A DNA stretch of 64,000 nucleotides from Burkholderia anthina (GTDB taxonomy: Bacteria; Pseudomonadota; Gammaproteobacteria; Burkholderiales; Burkholderiaceae), in NCBI RefSeq assembly GCF_001547525.1, contig NZ_CM003769.1, forward strand, positions 682,001 to 746,000, in the 5' to 3' direction. A model generated the notes under the pieces. It was not told the DNA's origin and ran no database searches. It worked only from the letters and a program-made list of their open reading frames with translations. The position numbers were made by a program, and so were the translations under genes. Positions 38,188-46,756 of this stretch are shown piece by piece (position 1 is the stretch's first letter; each line of letters opens with the position of its first letter).

Positions 38188-38493
38188 ATGAACAACCTGA
38201 TTCGTGCAGTCCTGCTTTCCTGTGCGCTGAGCGCACCGATCGTCGCATTTGCGCAAACCGCCGACCATGCGCTCACACGGGCCGACGTGCGCGCCGATCT
38301 CGTCCGTGTCGAAAAGGCCGGTTATCGGCCGGTCGGCAGCGATCCTTACTATCCCGAGGACATCCAGGCAGCGGAGGCGAAGGTCGCCGCCCAGCATCCG
38401 CAGTCGGTCGCTGCACGGCCGGATGCCGCCGCCGCGACGGGCGTGCCTTCGCTCGCGTCGCTCGACACGCAGCAATTGTTCGAGCACCACTGA
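38188..38493 (+). CDS. DUF4148 small exported protein
   Basis: 101 aa with a cleavable signal peptide (NLIRAVLLSCALSAPIVAFAQ). The short mature part has the DUF4148 pattern LTRADVRADLVRVEKAGYRP and DPYYPEDIQAAEAKV, common in many paralogues in Burkholderia. Function unknown; probably periplasmic. AGAGGTG precedes the start. It is followed by another small exported protein. Confidence 0.85.
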   Translation: MNNLIRAVLLSCALSAPIVAFAQTADHALTRADVRADLVRVEKAGYRPVGSDPYYPEDIQAAEAKVAAQHPQSVAARPDAAAATGVPSLASLDTQQLFEHH

Positions 38494-38634
38494 ACGCGGT
38501 TTTTTCAGCCGCCGTCCGCCGCCGGCGTCGGGTCATTCGACGCCGGCAACGCACACGTGACGCAACGAATCGCTTTCGCTCGTGCGGTCGTGCCGGCGGC
38601 GCGTCCCCATCGAATCGTTCTCGGGAGTGTCATC

Positions 38635-38895
38635 ATGAACCGCAAGCTTGTCGCCGCCGCATTGCTCGCTCTTTGCGTCGGCACGGCCGCCGCCACGCCG
38701 GCCTTCGCGCGCGGCCAGCCGCAACTGCCGGATGACGACGGCGGGCGCGCGAGCGTGCTGCACGCGCTCGACCCGGAGTCCGATGCGCCGCGCCGGGCGC
38801 ATGACACGCGGCCCGCGAACGCTCAGGCCGTGCCCATCAAACGTGCGCCGAGCGCGATTCCGCGCGCGGCGATCGATGCGCTGGCGGCGCGCTGA
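38635..38895 (+). CDS. Small exported hypothetical protein, 86 aa
   Basis: Signal peptide MNRKLVAAALLALCVGTAAA with likely cleavage after AFA, then a polar, Arg/Pro-rich mature part without a recognised domain. A GGGAG ribosome site precedes the ATG. Its last 73 nt overlap the 3' end of the flavin monooxygenase on the other strand, an unusually long convergent overlap; the signal peptide and ribosome site still favour a real gene. Confidence 0.6.
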   Translation: MNRKLVAAALLALCVGTAAATPAFARGQPQLPDDDGGRASVLHALDPESDAPRRAHDTRPANAQAVPIKRAPSAIPRAAIDALAAR

Positions 38896-39965
38896 CGGGC
38901 GTCCCAGCCCGCCAGCCCGGCGTCCAACGTGCTGCCGGGGGCGACGTCGCGCAACGCCTGCGCGAGACCGACCGCATCGTCGGCCGCTTTCGCGACGCCC
39001 GCCGCCGTGTGCGGGCGCACCATGCAGGCGGCGTCGCCGAGCAGCACCGCGCGCCCGAACGCCATCCGCTCGACCGCGAGATCGAGGATCGCCTGCGCGA
39101 ACGGCGCGGGTGTCGCATCGACGAGCGCGGCGAGCGTCGGCGCGAGCATCCGGTCGGCGGCGTCGACGAGTTCCGCGCGGTTGTCGTCGCGCATCGCGCC
39201 GGGCGGCAGCGACCCGTCGCGCTGCGTGCCGTCGCGTGCAAGGAACAGCGATGCCAGCCGGTCGGACGCGAGACGCCGGTACCACACCCAGTTCACGCGC
39301 CGCTCGCCCGGTTCGAGCGCGCCGTCGGCGCCGGGCACCAGATAGGTGAGGAACAGGTGCCGGTCGCCTTGCTGGAACGTGAAGCGTTCGCGCAGCAGAA
39401 CCAGCACCTGCTCGGGCAGCGCGCGTTCGTCGACGAGCCCGCGCCACGCGACATAGCCCGCATACGTCGGCCGCACGTCCGGCAGCAACTGCGCGCGCAC
39501 GGTGGAGCGGCCGCCGTCCGCGCCGATCAGCAGGTCGGCCGTCTCGGCATGGCCGCTCGCGAAGTGCGCGACGATGCGCTCGCCGTCCTGCTCGAACCGC
39601 TCGAACGCGTCGCCGGCGTGGAGGATGCCGGCCGGCAGCGCACGCTTGAGCGCCGTGTAGATCACGTTCCACGCGGTCTGCGTCTGCGGCATCGCGAAGC
39701 GTTGCACGATCCGGTCCTGTGCGTCGACGTAGATCCGGTCGATCGAATCGACGCCGGCCGCGCGCGGCAGCGGCACGCCGCCGAACGCGAACGCGCGCTC
39801 GATCGGCGGCTGCAGCACGATGCCGCCGCCGCGGCTGTCGAGTTCGTGCGGCGATTGCTCGAATACGCGGACGTCCCAGCCGGCCGCGCGCAACGCGGTC
39901 GCCGCGAACAGCCCGCCGACCGATCCGCCGGCGATGACGGCCTTGCGGCCCGATCCGTGTCCCAT
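38823..39965 (-). CDS. FAD-dependent aromatic-ring monooxygenase
   Basis: A 380-aa class A flavoprotein hydroxylase. The FAD motif is AVIAGGSVGGLFAATALRAAGW, mid-protein DG motif LLIGADGGRSTVRAQLLP and the ribose-binding GD motif VLLGDAACMVRPHTAAGVAKA. It resembles 2,6-dihydroxypyridine or salicylate-type hydroxylases, but the substrate is not determinable. It follows the alpha/beta hydrolase by 40 nt, so the two are probably co-transcribed and may be controlled by the TetR gene upstream. Confidence 0.87.
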   Translation of the reverse strand: MGHGSGRKAVIAGGSVGGLFAATALRAAGWDVRVFEQSPHELDSRGGGIVLQPPIERAFAFGGVPLPRAAGVDSIDRIYVDAQDRIVQRFAMPQTQTAWNVIYTALKRALPAGILHAGDAFERFEQDGERIVAHFASGHAETADLLIGADGGRSTVRAQLLPDVRPTYAGYVAWRGLVDERALPEQVLVLLRERFTFQQGDRHLFLTYLVPGADGALEPGERRVNWVWYRRLASDRLASLFLARDGTQRDGSLPPGAMRDDNRAELVDAADRMLAPTLAALVDATPAPFAQAILDLAVERMAFGRAVLLGDAACMVRPHTAAGVAKAADDAVGLAQALRDVAPGSTLDAGLAGWDARQRAASASIAARGIALGARLMGTA

Positions 39966-40005
39966 CCGATGGTCCTCCGATGATGCCGCAGGCAGCGGCG
40001 GTGCG

Positions 40006-40881
40006 TCAGCCGGCCCAGCCGCGCAGGAAATCGAGCAGCAGCATGTTCACGCGCTCGGGCTGCTCCTCGTGCGGCAGGTGTCCGCACTGCGCGATCGGCT
40101 CGGCCCGCAGGTTCGCCGCCATGCCTTCCCATACGGCCTTCATGTCGAACATCTTGCCGACCGCGTAGAAATCCTCGCCCCAGATCGCCATGGTCGGGCA
40201 CCCGATCCTGACATCCGCATCGACGAGATCCTGCTGCACGTCTTCCGCGTTCGCGCGATAGTCGGCCAACGCGCCGCGCACGGCTCCCGGGCGCCGATAC
40301 GCGCGTACGTACGTGTCGAATGCATCGCCCGAGATCGCATGCGGGTTGTAGCACCAGTCGGCGAAGAAATAGCTGAGCCATTCGGCTTCCTTGCCCGCGA
40401 TCAGCGCCTCCGGCAGGTCGGGCACCTGGTGGAACAGGAAGAACCAGTACGCGCGCGCCGTTTGCGCGGTCATGTTCTGCGCGACGATGCGCGTCGGCAC
40501 GTTGTCCATCACGACGAGCCGCTCGACGCGCGCGGGGAAGTCCTTCGCGAAACGCGTCGCGACGCGTGCGCCGCGATCGTGGCCGACGAGCGCGATGCGG
40601 TCGATGCCGAGCGCTTCGAGCAGCGCGGCGAGATCGCGCGCCATGTTGCGCTTGTCGTAGCCGGCCGCGGGCTTGTCGGTTTCGCCGTAGCCGCGCAGGT
40701 CGGGCGCGATCACGCGATAGTGCCGCGCGAGCACCGGGATCTGGTGGCGCCACGCGAAGCTGGTTTCGGGAAAGCCATGCAGCAGCACGACGACGGGCCC
40801 GGCGCCGGCATCGATGACGTGCTGGCGGATGCCGTTCGCGGTAATGGTGTGATGGGTGAGTGCGAGCGTGTCGGTCGTCAT
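40006..40881 (-). CDS. Alpha/beta hydrolase, haloacetate dehalogenase / epoxide hydrolase type
   Basis: A 291-aa cytoplasmic hydrolase. The oxyanion-hole motif is HGFPETSFAW, and the nucleophile elbow is GHDRGARV, with Asp102 instead of Ser, so the enzyme would form an alkyl-aspartate intermediate as in haloacetate dehalogenases and epoxide hydrolases. The arginines after the nucleophile (DRGAR) match fluoroacetate dehalogenase carboxylate binding. The late CGHLPHEEQPE supplies the catalytic His. It is co-oriented with a flavin monooxygenase and a TetR regulator 142 nt upstream. Confidence 0.85.
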   Translation of the reverse strand: MTTDTLALTHHTITANGIRQHVIDAGAGPVVVLLHGFPETSFAWRHQIPVLARHYRVIAPDLRGYGETDKPAAGYDKRNMARDLAALLEALGIDRIALVGHDRGARVATRFAKDFPARVERLVVMDNVPTRIVAQNMTAQTARAYWFFLFHQVPDLPEALIAGKEAEWLSYFFADWCYNPHAISGDAFDTYVRAYRRPGAVRGALADYRANAEDVQQDLVDADVRIGCPTMAIWGEDFYAVGKMFDMKAVWEGMAANLRAEPIAQCGHLPHEEQPERVNMLLLDFLRGWAG

Positions 40882-41023
40882 GTGGGAGCCCCGGTTCGAT
40901 GCGGACGGTGCGCGGTACGGCACGCGTCCAATGCTGTCCGAGCATAGGGCAAGCAGCGACCGTCGCGGCTGAATCGTTCTGAATCGGCCCGGGCGCGGTG
41001 CAACGCCACGCCGGGCCGCGGCA

Positions 41024-41743
41024 TCACGAGCGGCGGGCGCGCTTCGCGGCTGCGTCGGACGCGACACGCTTCAGCGCGGCCGGCGTGCCGTTCAGGAACG
41101 CGTCGATCTGCCGTTCGATTTCCGCGTCGAGATCGTCGGGCACCGGCAGCCCGTATACCCACTTGCGCACGCCGAGATAGAAGATGCTCGCGTGCAGGCT
41201 CCACACCAGTTCGATTTCCGCATTGCGCTGCGCTTCCGACGCCGGCGTCGCGATGTCGTACGCGTGCCGCAGCTCGCGCAGCACCGGCAGGAACACGCGT
41301 TCGCGCAGCCGCGACAGATAGCGCGTGTTGAAGCCCTCGCGGCTGAGCCCCGCGAAGATGAATGTGCGGATCCATTCGCGCCGCAGGATCGTCTGCGCAT
41401 ACGACCGGTAGAACGCGACGAGCCGCTGCTGCAGCGGAACCGAGCGGTCGGCGATCAGTTTTTCCCACTCGGGATCCCACGTGTAGACCTCGTCGTATAC
41501 GCGATCGATCAGCGCTTCCTTGCTCGGGAAATACCGGTAGAGCAGCGGCTGGGTCACGCCGATCTGCCGCGCGAGCTCACGCGTGCTGCCGGAAAAACCG
41601 TGGGTCGCGAAGTGTTCGACCGCCTTTTCGACGATCTGCCGCTCGCGCGCTTCCGGCGTGAGGCGGCGGCCCGATGTGGCGGCGGTGTCGTCGGCGGTCG
41701 CCCCGCGCGTGCGGGGCGCTGCCTTGCGCTTGGTGTCGGTCAT
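41024..41743 (-). CDS. TetR-family transcriptional regulator
   Basis: A 239-aa repressor-type protein. After a basic, disordered tail of about 30 residues comes the TetR helix-turn-helix (FATHGFSGSTRELARQIGVTQPLLYRYFPSKEAL, residues about 45-78), then an all-helical ligand domain (EWIRTFIFAGLSREGF). It precedes the hydrolase-monooxygenase pair in the same direction and probably regulates it and itself; a candidate operator lies 30-50 nt upstream of its start. Confidence 0.88.
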   Translation of the reverse strand: MTDTKRKAAPRTRGATADDTAATSGRRLTPEARERQIVEKAVEHFATHGFSGSTRELARQIGVTQPLLYRYFPSKEALIDRVYDEVYTWDPEWEKLIADRSVPLQQRLVAFYRSYAQTILRREWIRTFIFAGLSREGFNTRYLSRLRERVFLPVLRELRHAYDIATPASEAQRNAEIELVWSLHASIFYLGVRKWVYGLPVPDDLDAEIERQIDAFLNGTPAALKRVASDAAAKRARRS

Positions 41744-41774
41744 GCGTCGGCTCCTGAATGCGGCCATTCTGCAC

Positions 41775-41792
41775 TTATCGATCGAAAAATAG
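41775..41792. promoter_or_regulatory. Candidate TetR operator upstream of the tetR gene
   Basis: TTATCGATCGAAAAATAG includes the palindrome TCGATCGA and lies in an AT-rich patch in front of the TetR gene. It agrees at 15 of 18 positions with a site in front of the MFS-OYE operon near 61.3 kb (61326-61343, reverse strand), suggesting a common regulator. Assignment is tentative. Confidence 0.4.
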
Positions 41793-41970
41793 CAAGGCGC
41801 GCCATCGCGAAGCCGGCCACGCGGCGCGGGCGTCGCCGCCCCGCGCGTTCAGAACGATTCAGTTCGCCGCCATGACTTTCAGGCCCGCATTCCGTAGTCT
41901 TGCTCCCGAGCCGCCGCACGCGGCCGAATCCCTTCGGCCGGCCCGGCCGGCGGCGCAACCGGAACGGACC

Positions 41971-42207
41971 ATGCCTTACCTGATCTCGCCGGGAGCCGGC
42001 ATCGCAGTCGGCCTCCCGCACCCCCTCGTGCACGTGCAATCGCCCGCGCCGCCGCCGATCGCCCTGGCGGGCCTGCTCGGCCTCGTCTCGCGCGAGCATG
42101 CGGTCGCGCTCGCGCGGGCGCAATGGCGCGCGCGCGCCGCGCAGGTCCGCGATGCGGGCACCGTCGACCCAACCGCGGAAGCCACGACATGCAGCCCGCG
42201 CAAGTAA
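41971..42207 (+). CDS. XapX-domain small membrane protein (divergent copy)
   Basis: 78 aa containing a XapX-like unit: PYLISPGAGIAVGLPHPLVHVQSPAPPPIALAGLLGLVSREHAVAL by position (residues 2-47), with the family core QSPAPPPIALAGLLGL intact. The first helix is interrupted by polar and proline residues compared with the other two copies here, and an extra 30-residue tail follows. XapX proteins are tiny predicted membrane proteins of unknown function. The end overlaps the following DUF1275 gene by 19 nt. Confidence 0.65.
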   Translation: MPYLISPGAGIAVGLPHPLVHVQSPAPPPIALAGLLGLVSREHAVALARAQWRARAAQVRDAGTVDPTAEATTCSPRK

Positions 42208-42926
42208 CGGCAGCGGGCGCGGCGGCCCCCGATCGCCTGCGCGGCGAGGATGTGTTTCTCGCCTCGATCGCCGGCTACGTCGACACGCTCGGCTTCGTCG
42301 CGCTGTTCGGGCTCTTCACCGCGCACGTTACCGGCAACTTCATCCTGATCGGCTCGGGCCTCGCCGGTGTCGGCCAGGGCCTGATGATCAAGTGGCTCGC
42401 GTTTCCGGCATTCATCGCGGGCATCGTGGCCGCCCGCCTGCTCGATCACCGGATGCGCGTGCGCGGGCATGGCCCGCGGGCGCGCTCGCTGTACGCGCTG
42501 CAGACGATCCTGCTGGCCGGCTTCATGCTCGCGGGCGTCGCGGCGTCGCCGATCGGCAGCGCCGATGCGCCCGCGACGATCGTCTGCGGGCTGCTGGGGG
42601 CGGCGGCAATGGGCGTGCAGAACGCGCACGGCCGGCTGACCGCGCGCACCGTCGTCGCGAATACCGTGATGACCGGCAACGTCACGCAGGCGGTCATCGA
42701 TGCATTCGACTGGCTCGTGCCGATCGCCGCGCCGGCCGAACGGGAAGCCGCGCGCGCGCGGCTGCGACGCACGTTGCCGCCGGTCGCCGGGTTCGCGCTC
42801 GGTGCGGGCGCCGGCGCGAGCGCCTACCTGTACGCCGCGTTCTGGGCGCTGGCGCTGCCGCTCGCGATGCTCGTTTTCCTCACCTGGCGCGCCGGCCGGA
42901 CCGGCGACACGTCCGCGGCGCGCTGA
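42189..42926 (+). CDS. DUF1275 (YoaK-type) membrane protein
   Basis: A 245-aa polytopic membrane protein with about six hydrophobic segments and the DUF1275 hallmarks SIAGYVDTLGFVALFGLFTAHVTGNFILIG (residues about 27-56) and MGVQNAHGRLTARTVVANTVMTGNVTQ (about 139-165). The family resembles small transporters, but its substrate is unknown. It overlaps the XapX gene and is probably translated with it. Confidence 0.85.
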   Translation: MQPAQVTAAGAAAPDRLRGEDVFLASIAGYVDTLGFVALFGLFTAHVTGNFILIGSGLAGVGQGLMIKWLAFPAFIAGIVAARLLDHRMRVRGHGPRARSLYALQTILLAGFMLAGVAASPIGSADAPATIVCGLLGAAAMGVQNAHGRLTARTVVANTVMTGNVTQAVIDAFDWLVPIAAPAEREAARARLRRTLPPVAGFALGAGAGASAYLYAAFWALALPLAMLVFLTWRAGRTGDTSAAR

Positions 42927-43236
42927 GCGCCGATACTGCGCGCGGCGTCGGCTGTGCGCGACATCGGGGGCGGCGAAGCCGCTCCCGTTTCTTCATTCCG
43001 TCAACGCTGGCTTCAAGATTGGCTTGATTCAGGTCGGCAAGCGCCAGACGCCTCGACCGTTCACGGCTGATCTCCCGGAAACCGACACTCGGGGTGACGG
43101 ATGCGCAAATCACGCACAACGCGCGACTTCGCGCGCTGCGCCTTCCGTTCAAGCTGTTCGGCAGCATCGAGAAGATGACGGCCTTCGTCGACGACGACGC
43201 GGCCCATGCGCGTGAGCTTCGCTCGACGTGTGCCTG
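42927..43236. other. Spacer between DUF1275 and a minus-strand XapX gene
   Basis: No gene called. A GTG-started frame at 43094-43285 (63 codons) overlaps the end of the XapX gene and has no recognised family or clear ribosome site. No strong hairpin was seen. Confidence 0.4.
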
Positions 43237-43518
43237 TCACGTCGGTGTCGATTCGCGGTGCTTCACGGAAGCGTCGGAGGTGTGAGCGCCAGGTAACGGG
43301 CCGAACATGTGCTGACTGCACTTCGCGTCGCGCCACGCGGTTCCCGGTCGAATGCCGTCGAGCATCCGTCGCACCACGGGAAGAATCTGTTCGCCGGCCA
43401 GAATGCCAAGCAGGCCGGCGAGGGCGACGGCGGGCGGCGCCGGCGATTGCACGCCGATCAGCGCGTAGACGACGCCGGCGAGGATGCCGGCGAAAAGCGA
43501 AGCAGTGTACGGTTTCAT
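43237..43518 (-). CDS. XapX-domain small membrane protein with C-terminal extension
   Basis: 93 aa starting MKPYTASLFAGILAGVVYAL, then GVQSPAPPAVALAGLLGILAGEQ, a near-consensus XapX unit of about 50 residues with two membrane helices. The remaining 40 residues are polar, contain Cys and His (AKCSQHMFGP) and match nothing known, so the gene may have read through an ancestral stop. It is divergent from the YcaC-like gene across 306 nt. Confidence 0.75.
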   Translation of the reverse strand: MKPYTASLFAGILAGVVYALIGVQSPAPPAVALAGLLGILAGEQILPVVRRMLDGIRPGTAWRDAKCSQHMFGPLPGAHTSDASVKHRESTPT

Positions 43519-43824
43519 CGTTCTGGAATGAAATGACAGCCGTTAAAAATACGGATACCTACCGGTCTGGCGTCGATCCGAAAGTCTTGGGCCAGCCTAT
43601 CAGGTCGGCGCGCTCGTCGTTGGCGCATTCAATGAAATTCAGAACTTTTCAGTCTGAATGTCGAGCGTGGCGAGAATCAGAACAATTAACTGGTGCGGCC
43701 GCACGTTCGCGTATTGAATGACGCAGGCCGGCTGCCGACGCTTCCGACACCGCGCATTGGACGCCTCGCGGATTCGTCGGCCAGGCGAGTCTCATTTTTC
43801 TCCGCGTCAAAGGACATCATCACC
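43519..43824. promoter_or_regulatory. Divergent promoter region with inverted repeat
   Basis: 306 nt between the minus-strand XapX gene and the YcaC-like gene; no coding frame of interest. It contains a 7-bp inverted repeat ATTCAGA-N9-TCTGAAT (43637-43659) in an AT-rich stretch, a good candidate for a regulator site of the downstream operon. Confidence 0.45.
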
Positions 43825-44511
43825 ATGAGCAATCCCAAGCTTGAAGTACTTACCCCGCACAACAGCCAGCTGATCTTCATCGACCAGCAGCCGCAGATGG
43901 CCTTCGGCGTGCAGTCGATCGATCGGCAGACGCTGAAGAACAACGTCGTCGGGCTCGCGAAGGCCGCGAAGGTCTTCAACATTCCCACCACGATCACGAC
44001 GGTCGAAAGCGAGAGCTTCTCCGGCCACACCTATCCCGAGCTGCTCGACGTGTTCCCGAACCAGAAGACGCTCGAACGCACGTCGATGAACTCGTGGGAC
44101 GACCAGAAGGTGCGCGACGCGCTCGCCGCGAACGGCCGCAAGAAGGTGGTCGTGTCGGGCCTGTGGACCGAAGTCTGCAATACGACGTTCGCGCTGTGCG
44201 CGATGCTCGAGGGCGACTACGAGATCTACATGGTGGCCGACGCTTCGGGCGGCACGACGCAGGCCGCGCACGATATCGCGATGCAGCGCATGGTGCAGGC
44301 CGGCGTGGTGCCCGTCACGTGGCAGCAGGTGCTGCTCGAATGGCAGCGCGACTGGGCGCACCGCGAGACGTACGACGCGGTGATGGCGATCGCGAAGGAG
44401 CATTCGGGCGCATACGGGATGGGCGTGGACTACGCGTACACGATGCTCCACAAGGCGCCGCAGCGTACCGCGACGCCGCACGAGTCGATTGCGCCCGTTC
44501 CGGCGAAGTAA
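43825..44511 (+). CDS. Isochorismatase-fold cysteine hydrolase (YcaC-like)
   Basis: A 228-aa hydrolase of the isochorismatase superfamily. Asp20 (LIFIDQQPQM) and the nucleophile Cys118 (GLWTEVCNTTFALCAMLEG) are in place, followed by VVADASGGTTQAAHDIAMQRM, all as in YcaC. YcaC-type enzymes have no settled physiological substrate. It has an AGGA ribosome site and opens a plus-strand run with a XapX protein, an amidohydrolase, a VOC protein and an outer-membrane channel, suggesting uptake and hydrolysis of an amide-like compound (inferred). Confidence 0.87.
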   Translation: MSNPKLEVLTPHNSQLIFIDQQPQMAFGVQSIDRQTLKNNVVGLAKAAKVFNIPTTITTVESESFSGHTYPELLDVFPNQKTLERTSMNSWDDQKVRDALAANGRKKVVVSGLWTEVCNTTFALCAMLEGDYEIYMVADASGGTTQAAHDIAMQRMVQAGVVPVTWQQVLLEWQRDWAHRETYDAVMAIAKEHSGAYGMGVDYAYTMLHKAPQRTATPHESIAPVPAK

Positions 44512-44679
44512 GCGCGGACGGCCTGCAACCGCGGATGCCGGTGCGACGGGTTCGATGCGAACGCGCCGCATCGGCTCCATTGCCGCGGGCGGCGGACGTG
44601 ACCGAAACACGAATGCCGCCCGCGGCATGCCGTTCGGCACACCGCGCCTGCATTTGAAATTGTCCGGGAGATTGATCGC

Positions 44680-44847
44680 ATGAAACCTTATCTGGTTTCC
44701 CTTGGTGCGGGCCTGCTGATCGGTGTGATTTACAGCGCCATCAAGGTTCGCTCTCCCGCACCGCCGCTGATTGCGCTGGTCGGGTTGCTCGGCATGCTGA
44801 TCGGCGTGCAAGCGTTACCCACCGTGAAACAGCTGTTTGGCTTCTGA
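44680..44847 (+). CDS. XapX-domain small membrane protein
   Basis: 55 aa, a near-perfect XapX protein: MKPYLVSLGAGLLIGVIYSA, then VRSPAPPLIALVGLLGMLIGVQ and a short KQLFGF tail. Two predicted membrane helices with the conserved SPAPP turn. GGGAG precedes the ATG. It lies between the YcaC-like hydrolase and the amidohydrolase, 19 nt before the latter's start, within one probable operon. Function unknown. Confidence 0.85.
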   Translation: MKPYLVSLGAGLLIGVIYSAIKVRSPAPPLIALVGLLGMLIGVQALPTVKQLFGF

Positions 44848-44866
44848 TCAACAAGAGGTGATGCAC

Positions 44867-46756
44867 ATGACCGCAACCGTGACCCAACCGGATCTGATCC
44901 TGCATAACGGACGATTCACGACGCTCGACCGCGCGAACCCCGTCGCGACGGCCGTCGCGATTGCCGCCGGCCGCTTCGTCGCCGTCGGCAGCGACGCGGA
45001 CGTCATGCCGCTCGCGGGCCGCGCGACGAAAGTGGTCGATCTCGGCGGCCGCGGCGTGCTGCCGGGCCTGATCGACAACCACTGCCACGTGATTCGTGGC
45101 GGCCTGAACTACAACATGGAGCTGCGCTGGGACGGCGTGCCGTCGCTCGCGGTCGCGATGGAGATGCTCAAGCGCCAGGTCGCCGTGACGCCCGCGCCGC
45201 AATGGGTGCGTGTGGTCGGCGGCTTCACCGAGCACCAGTTCGTCGAGAAACGGCTGCCGACGATCGATGAGCTCAATGCGGTCGCGCCCGATACGCCCGT
45301 GTTCATCCTGCGCCTGTACGACCGCGCGTTGCTGAACGCGGCCGCGCTGCGCGTGGTCGGCTATACGAAGGACACGCCGGAGCCGCCGGGCGGCACGATC
45401 CTGCGCGATGCCGCGGGCAATCCGACCGGCCTGCTGCTCGCGAACCCGAATGCGACGATCCTCTACGCGACGCTCGCGAAGGGGCCGAAGCTGCCGTTCG
45501 AGTATCAGTACAACTCGACGCGCCATTTCATGCGCGAGCTGAACCGGCTCGGCGTGACGGGCGTGATCGACGCGGGCGGCGGCTCGCAGAATTATCCCGA
45601 CGATTACGAAGTGATCCGCAAGCTGCACGACGCGGGCGAGATGACGATCCGGATCGCGTACAACCTGTTCACGCAGAAGCCGAACGCGGAGAAGGAAGAC
45701 TTCGTGAACTGGACGAAGAGCGTCAAGTACCACGACGGCACCGACTACTTCCGCAATAACGGCGCGGGCGAGATGCTGGCGTTCTCGGCGGCAGACTTCG
45801 AGGATTTCCGCGTCGCGCGGCCGGATTTGCCCGCGCAGATGGAGGACGACCTCGAAGGCGTCGTGCGCGTGCTCGCGGAAAACCGCTGGCCGTGGCGCAT
45901 GCACGCGACCTATGACGAAACGATCAGCCGCGCGCTGGACGTGTTCGAGAAGGTCAACGAAGACATCCCGCTCGACGGTCTGAACTGGTTCTTCGATCAT
46001 GCGGAAACCATCTCCGAGAAATCGATGGACCGGATCGCCGCGCTCGGCGGCGGCATCGCGGTGCAGCACCGGATGGCGTACCAGGGCGAATACTTCGTCG
46101 AGCGTTACGGCGCTCAGGCCGCCGAGGCGACGCCGCCTGTCGCGAAGATGCTCGGCAAGGGGCTCAAGGTATCGGCCGGCACGGACGCCACGCGCGTCGC
46201 GTCGTACAACCCGTGGGTGTCGCTCGCGTGGCTCGTGACGGGCAAGACGGTCGGCGGCATGCGCCTGTATCCGCAGCGCAGCCTGCTCGATCGCGAAACC
46301 GCGCTGCGGATGTGGACCGAGTACGTGACGTGGTTCTCGAACGAGGAAGGCAAGAAAGGGCGCATCGCGGTGGGGCAGCTTGCCGACCTCGTGGTCCCCG
46401 ATCGCGATTTCTTCGCGTGCGCGGAAGACGATATCGCCGGCACGACCGCGTTGCTGACGGTGGTCGACGGGAAGATCGTGTGGGGCGCGGGGCCGTTCGC
46501 GTCGCACGACGCGCCGATTCCGCCGGCGATGCCGGACTGGTCGCCGGTGCGCGAGTTCGGCGGCTATGGCGGCTGGGGCGCGACGCAGCGCGCCGGCGCG
46601 CCGTTGCAGCGCGCGGCGGCCGCCGCGATGTGCGGCTGCGCGAACGAATGCAACGTTCACCAGCATGCGCACGCGAGCGCATGGGCGAACGCGTTGCCGA
46701 CGTCTGACGCGAAGGGTTTCTGGGGCGCGTTCGGCTGTTCGTGCTGGGCGGTCTGA
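44867..46756 (+). CDS. YtcJ-like metal-dependent amidohydrolase
   Basis: A 629-aa amidohydrolase. The metal-binding set is complete: His72-x-His74 (LIDNHCHVIRGG), HATYDE, the His in FFDHAETIS and the Asp in SAGTDATR, so it should be active. The C-terminal beta-sandwich part reads VVDGKIVWG. Unusually it ends in a Cys/His-rich tail (MCGCANECNVHQHAHAS ... GCSCWAV) absent from typical YtcJ proteins. The ATG chosen has AGAGG at an 8-nt spacing; the ATG two codons upstream is too close. Substrate unknown. Compare the paralogue at 56.1 kb. Confidence 0.85.
   Translation: MTATVTQPDLILHNGRFTTLDRANPVATAVAIAAGRFVAVGSDADVMPLAGRATKVVDLGGRGVLPGLIDNHCHVIRGGLNYNMELRWDGVPSLAVAMEMLKRQVAVTPAPQWVRVVGGFTEHQFVEKRLPTIDELNAVAPDTPVFILRLYDRALLNAAALRVVGYTKDTPEPPGGTILRDAAGNPTGLLLANPNATILYATLAKGPKLPFEYQYNSTRHFMRELNRLGVTGVIDAGGGSQNYPDDYEVIRKLHDAGEMTIRIAYNLFTQKPNAEKEDFVNWTKSVKYHDGTDYFRNNGAGEMLAFSAADFEDFRVARPDLPAQMEDDLEGVVRVLAENRWPWRMHATYDETISRALDVFEKVNEDIPLDGLNWFFDHAETISEKSMDRIAALGGGIAVQHRMAYQGEYFVERYGAQAAEATPPVAKMLGKGLKVSAGTDATRVASYNPWVSLAWLVTGKTVGGMRLYPQRSLLDRETALRMWTEYVTWFSNEEGKKGRIAVGQLADLVVPDRDFFACAEDDIAGTTALLTVVDGKIVWGAGPFASHDAPIPPAMPDWSPVREFGGYGGWGATQRAGAPLQRAAAAAMCGCANECNVHQHAHASAWANALPTSDAKGFWGAFGCSCWAV

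Noticed and set aside
43094-43285. 63-codon GTG-started small protein
   Set aside because: No ribosome site or family, and it overlaps the better supported XapX gene on the other strand.
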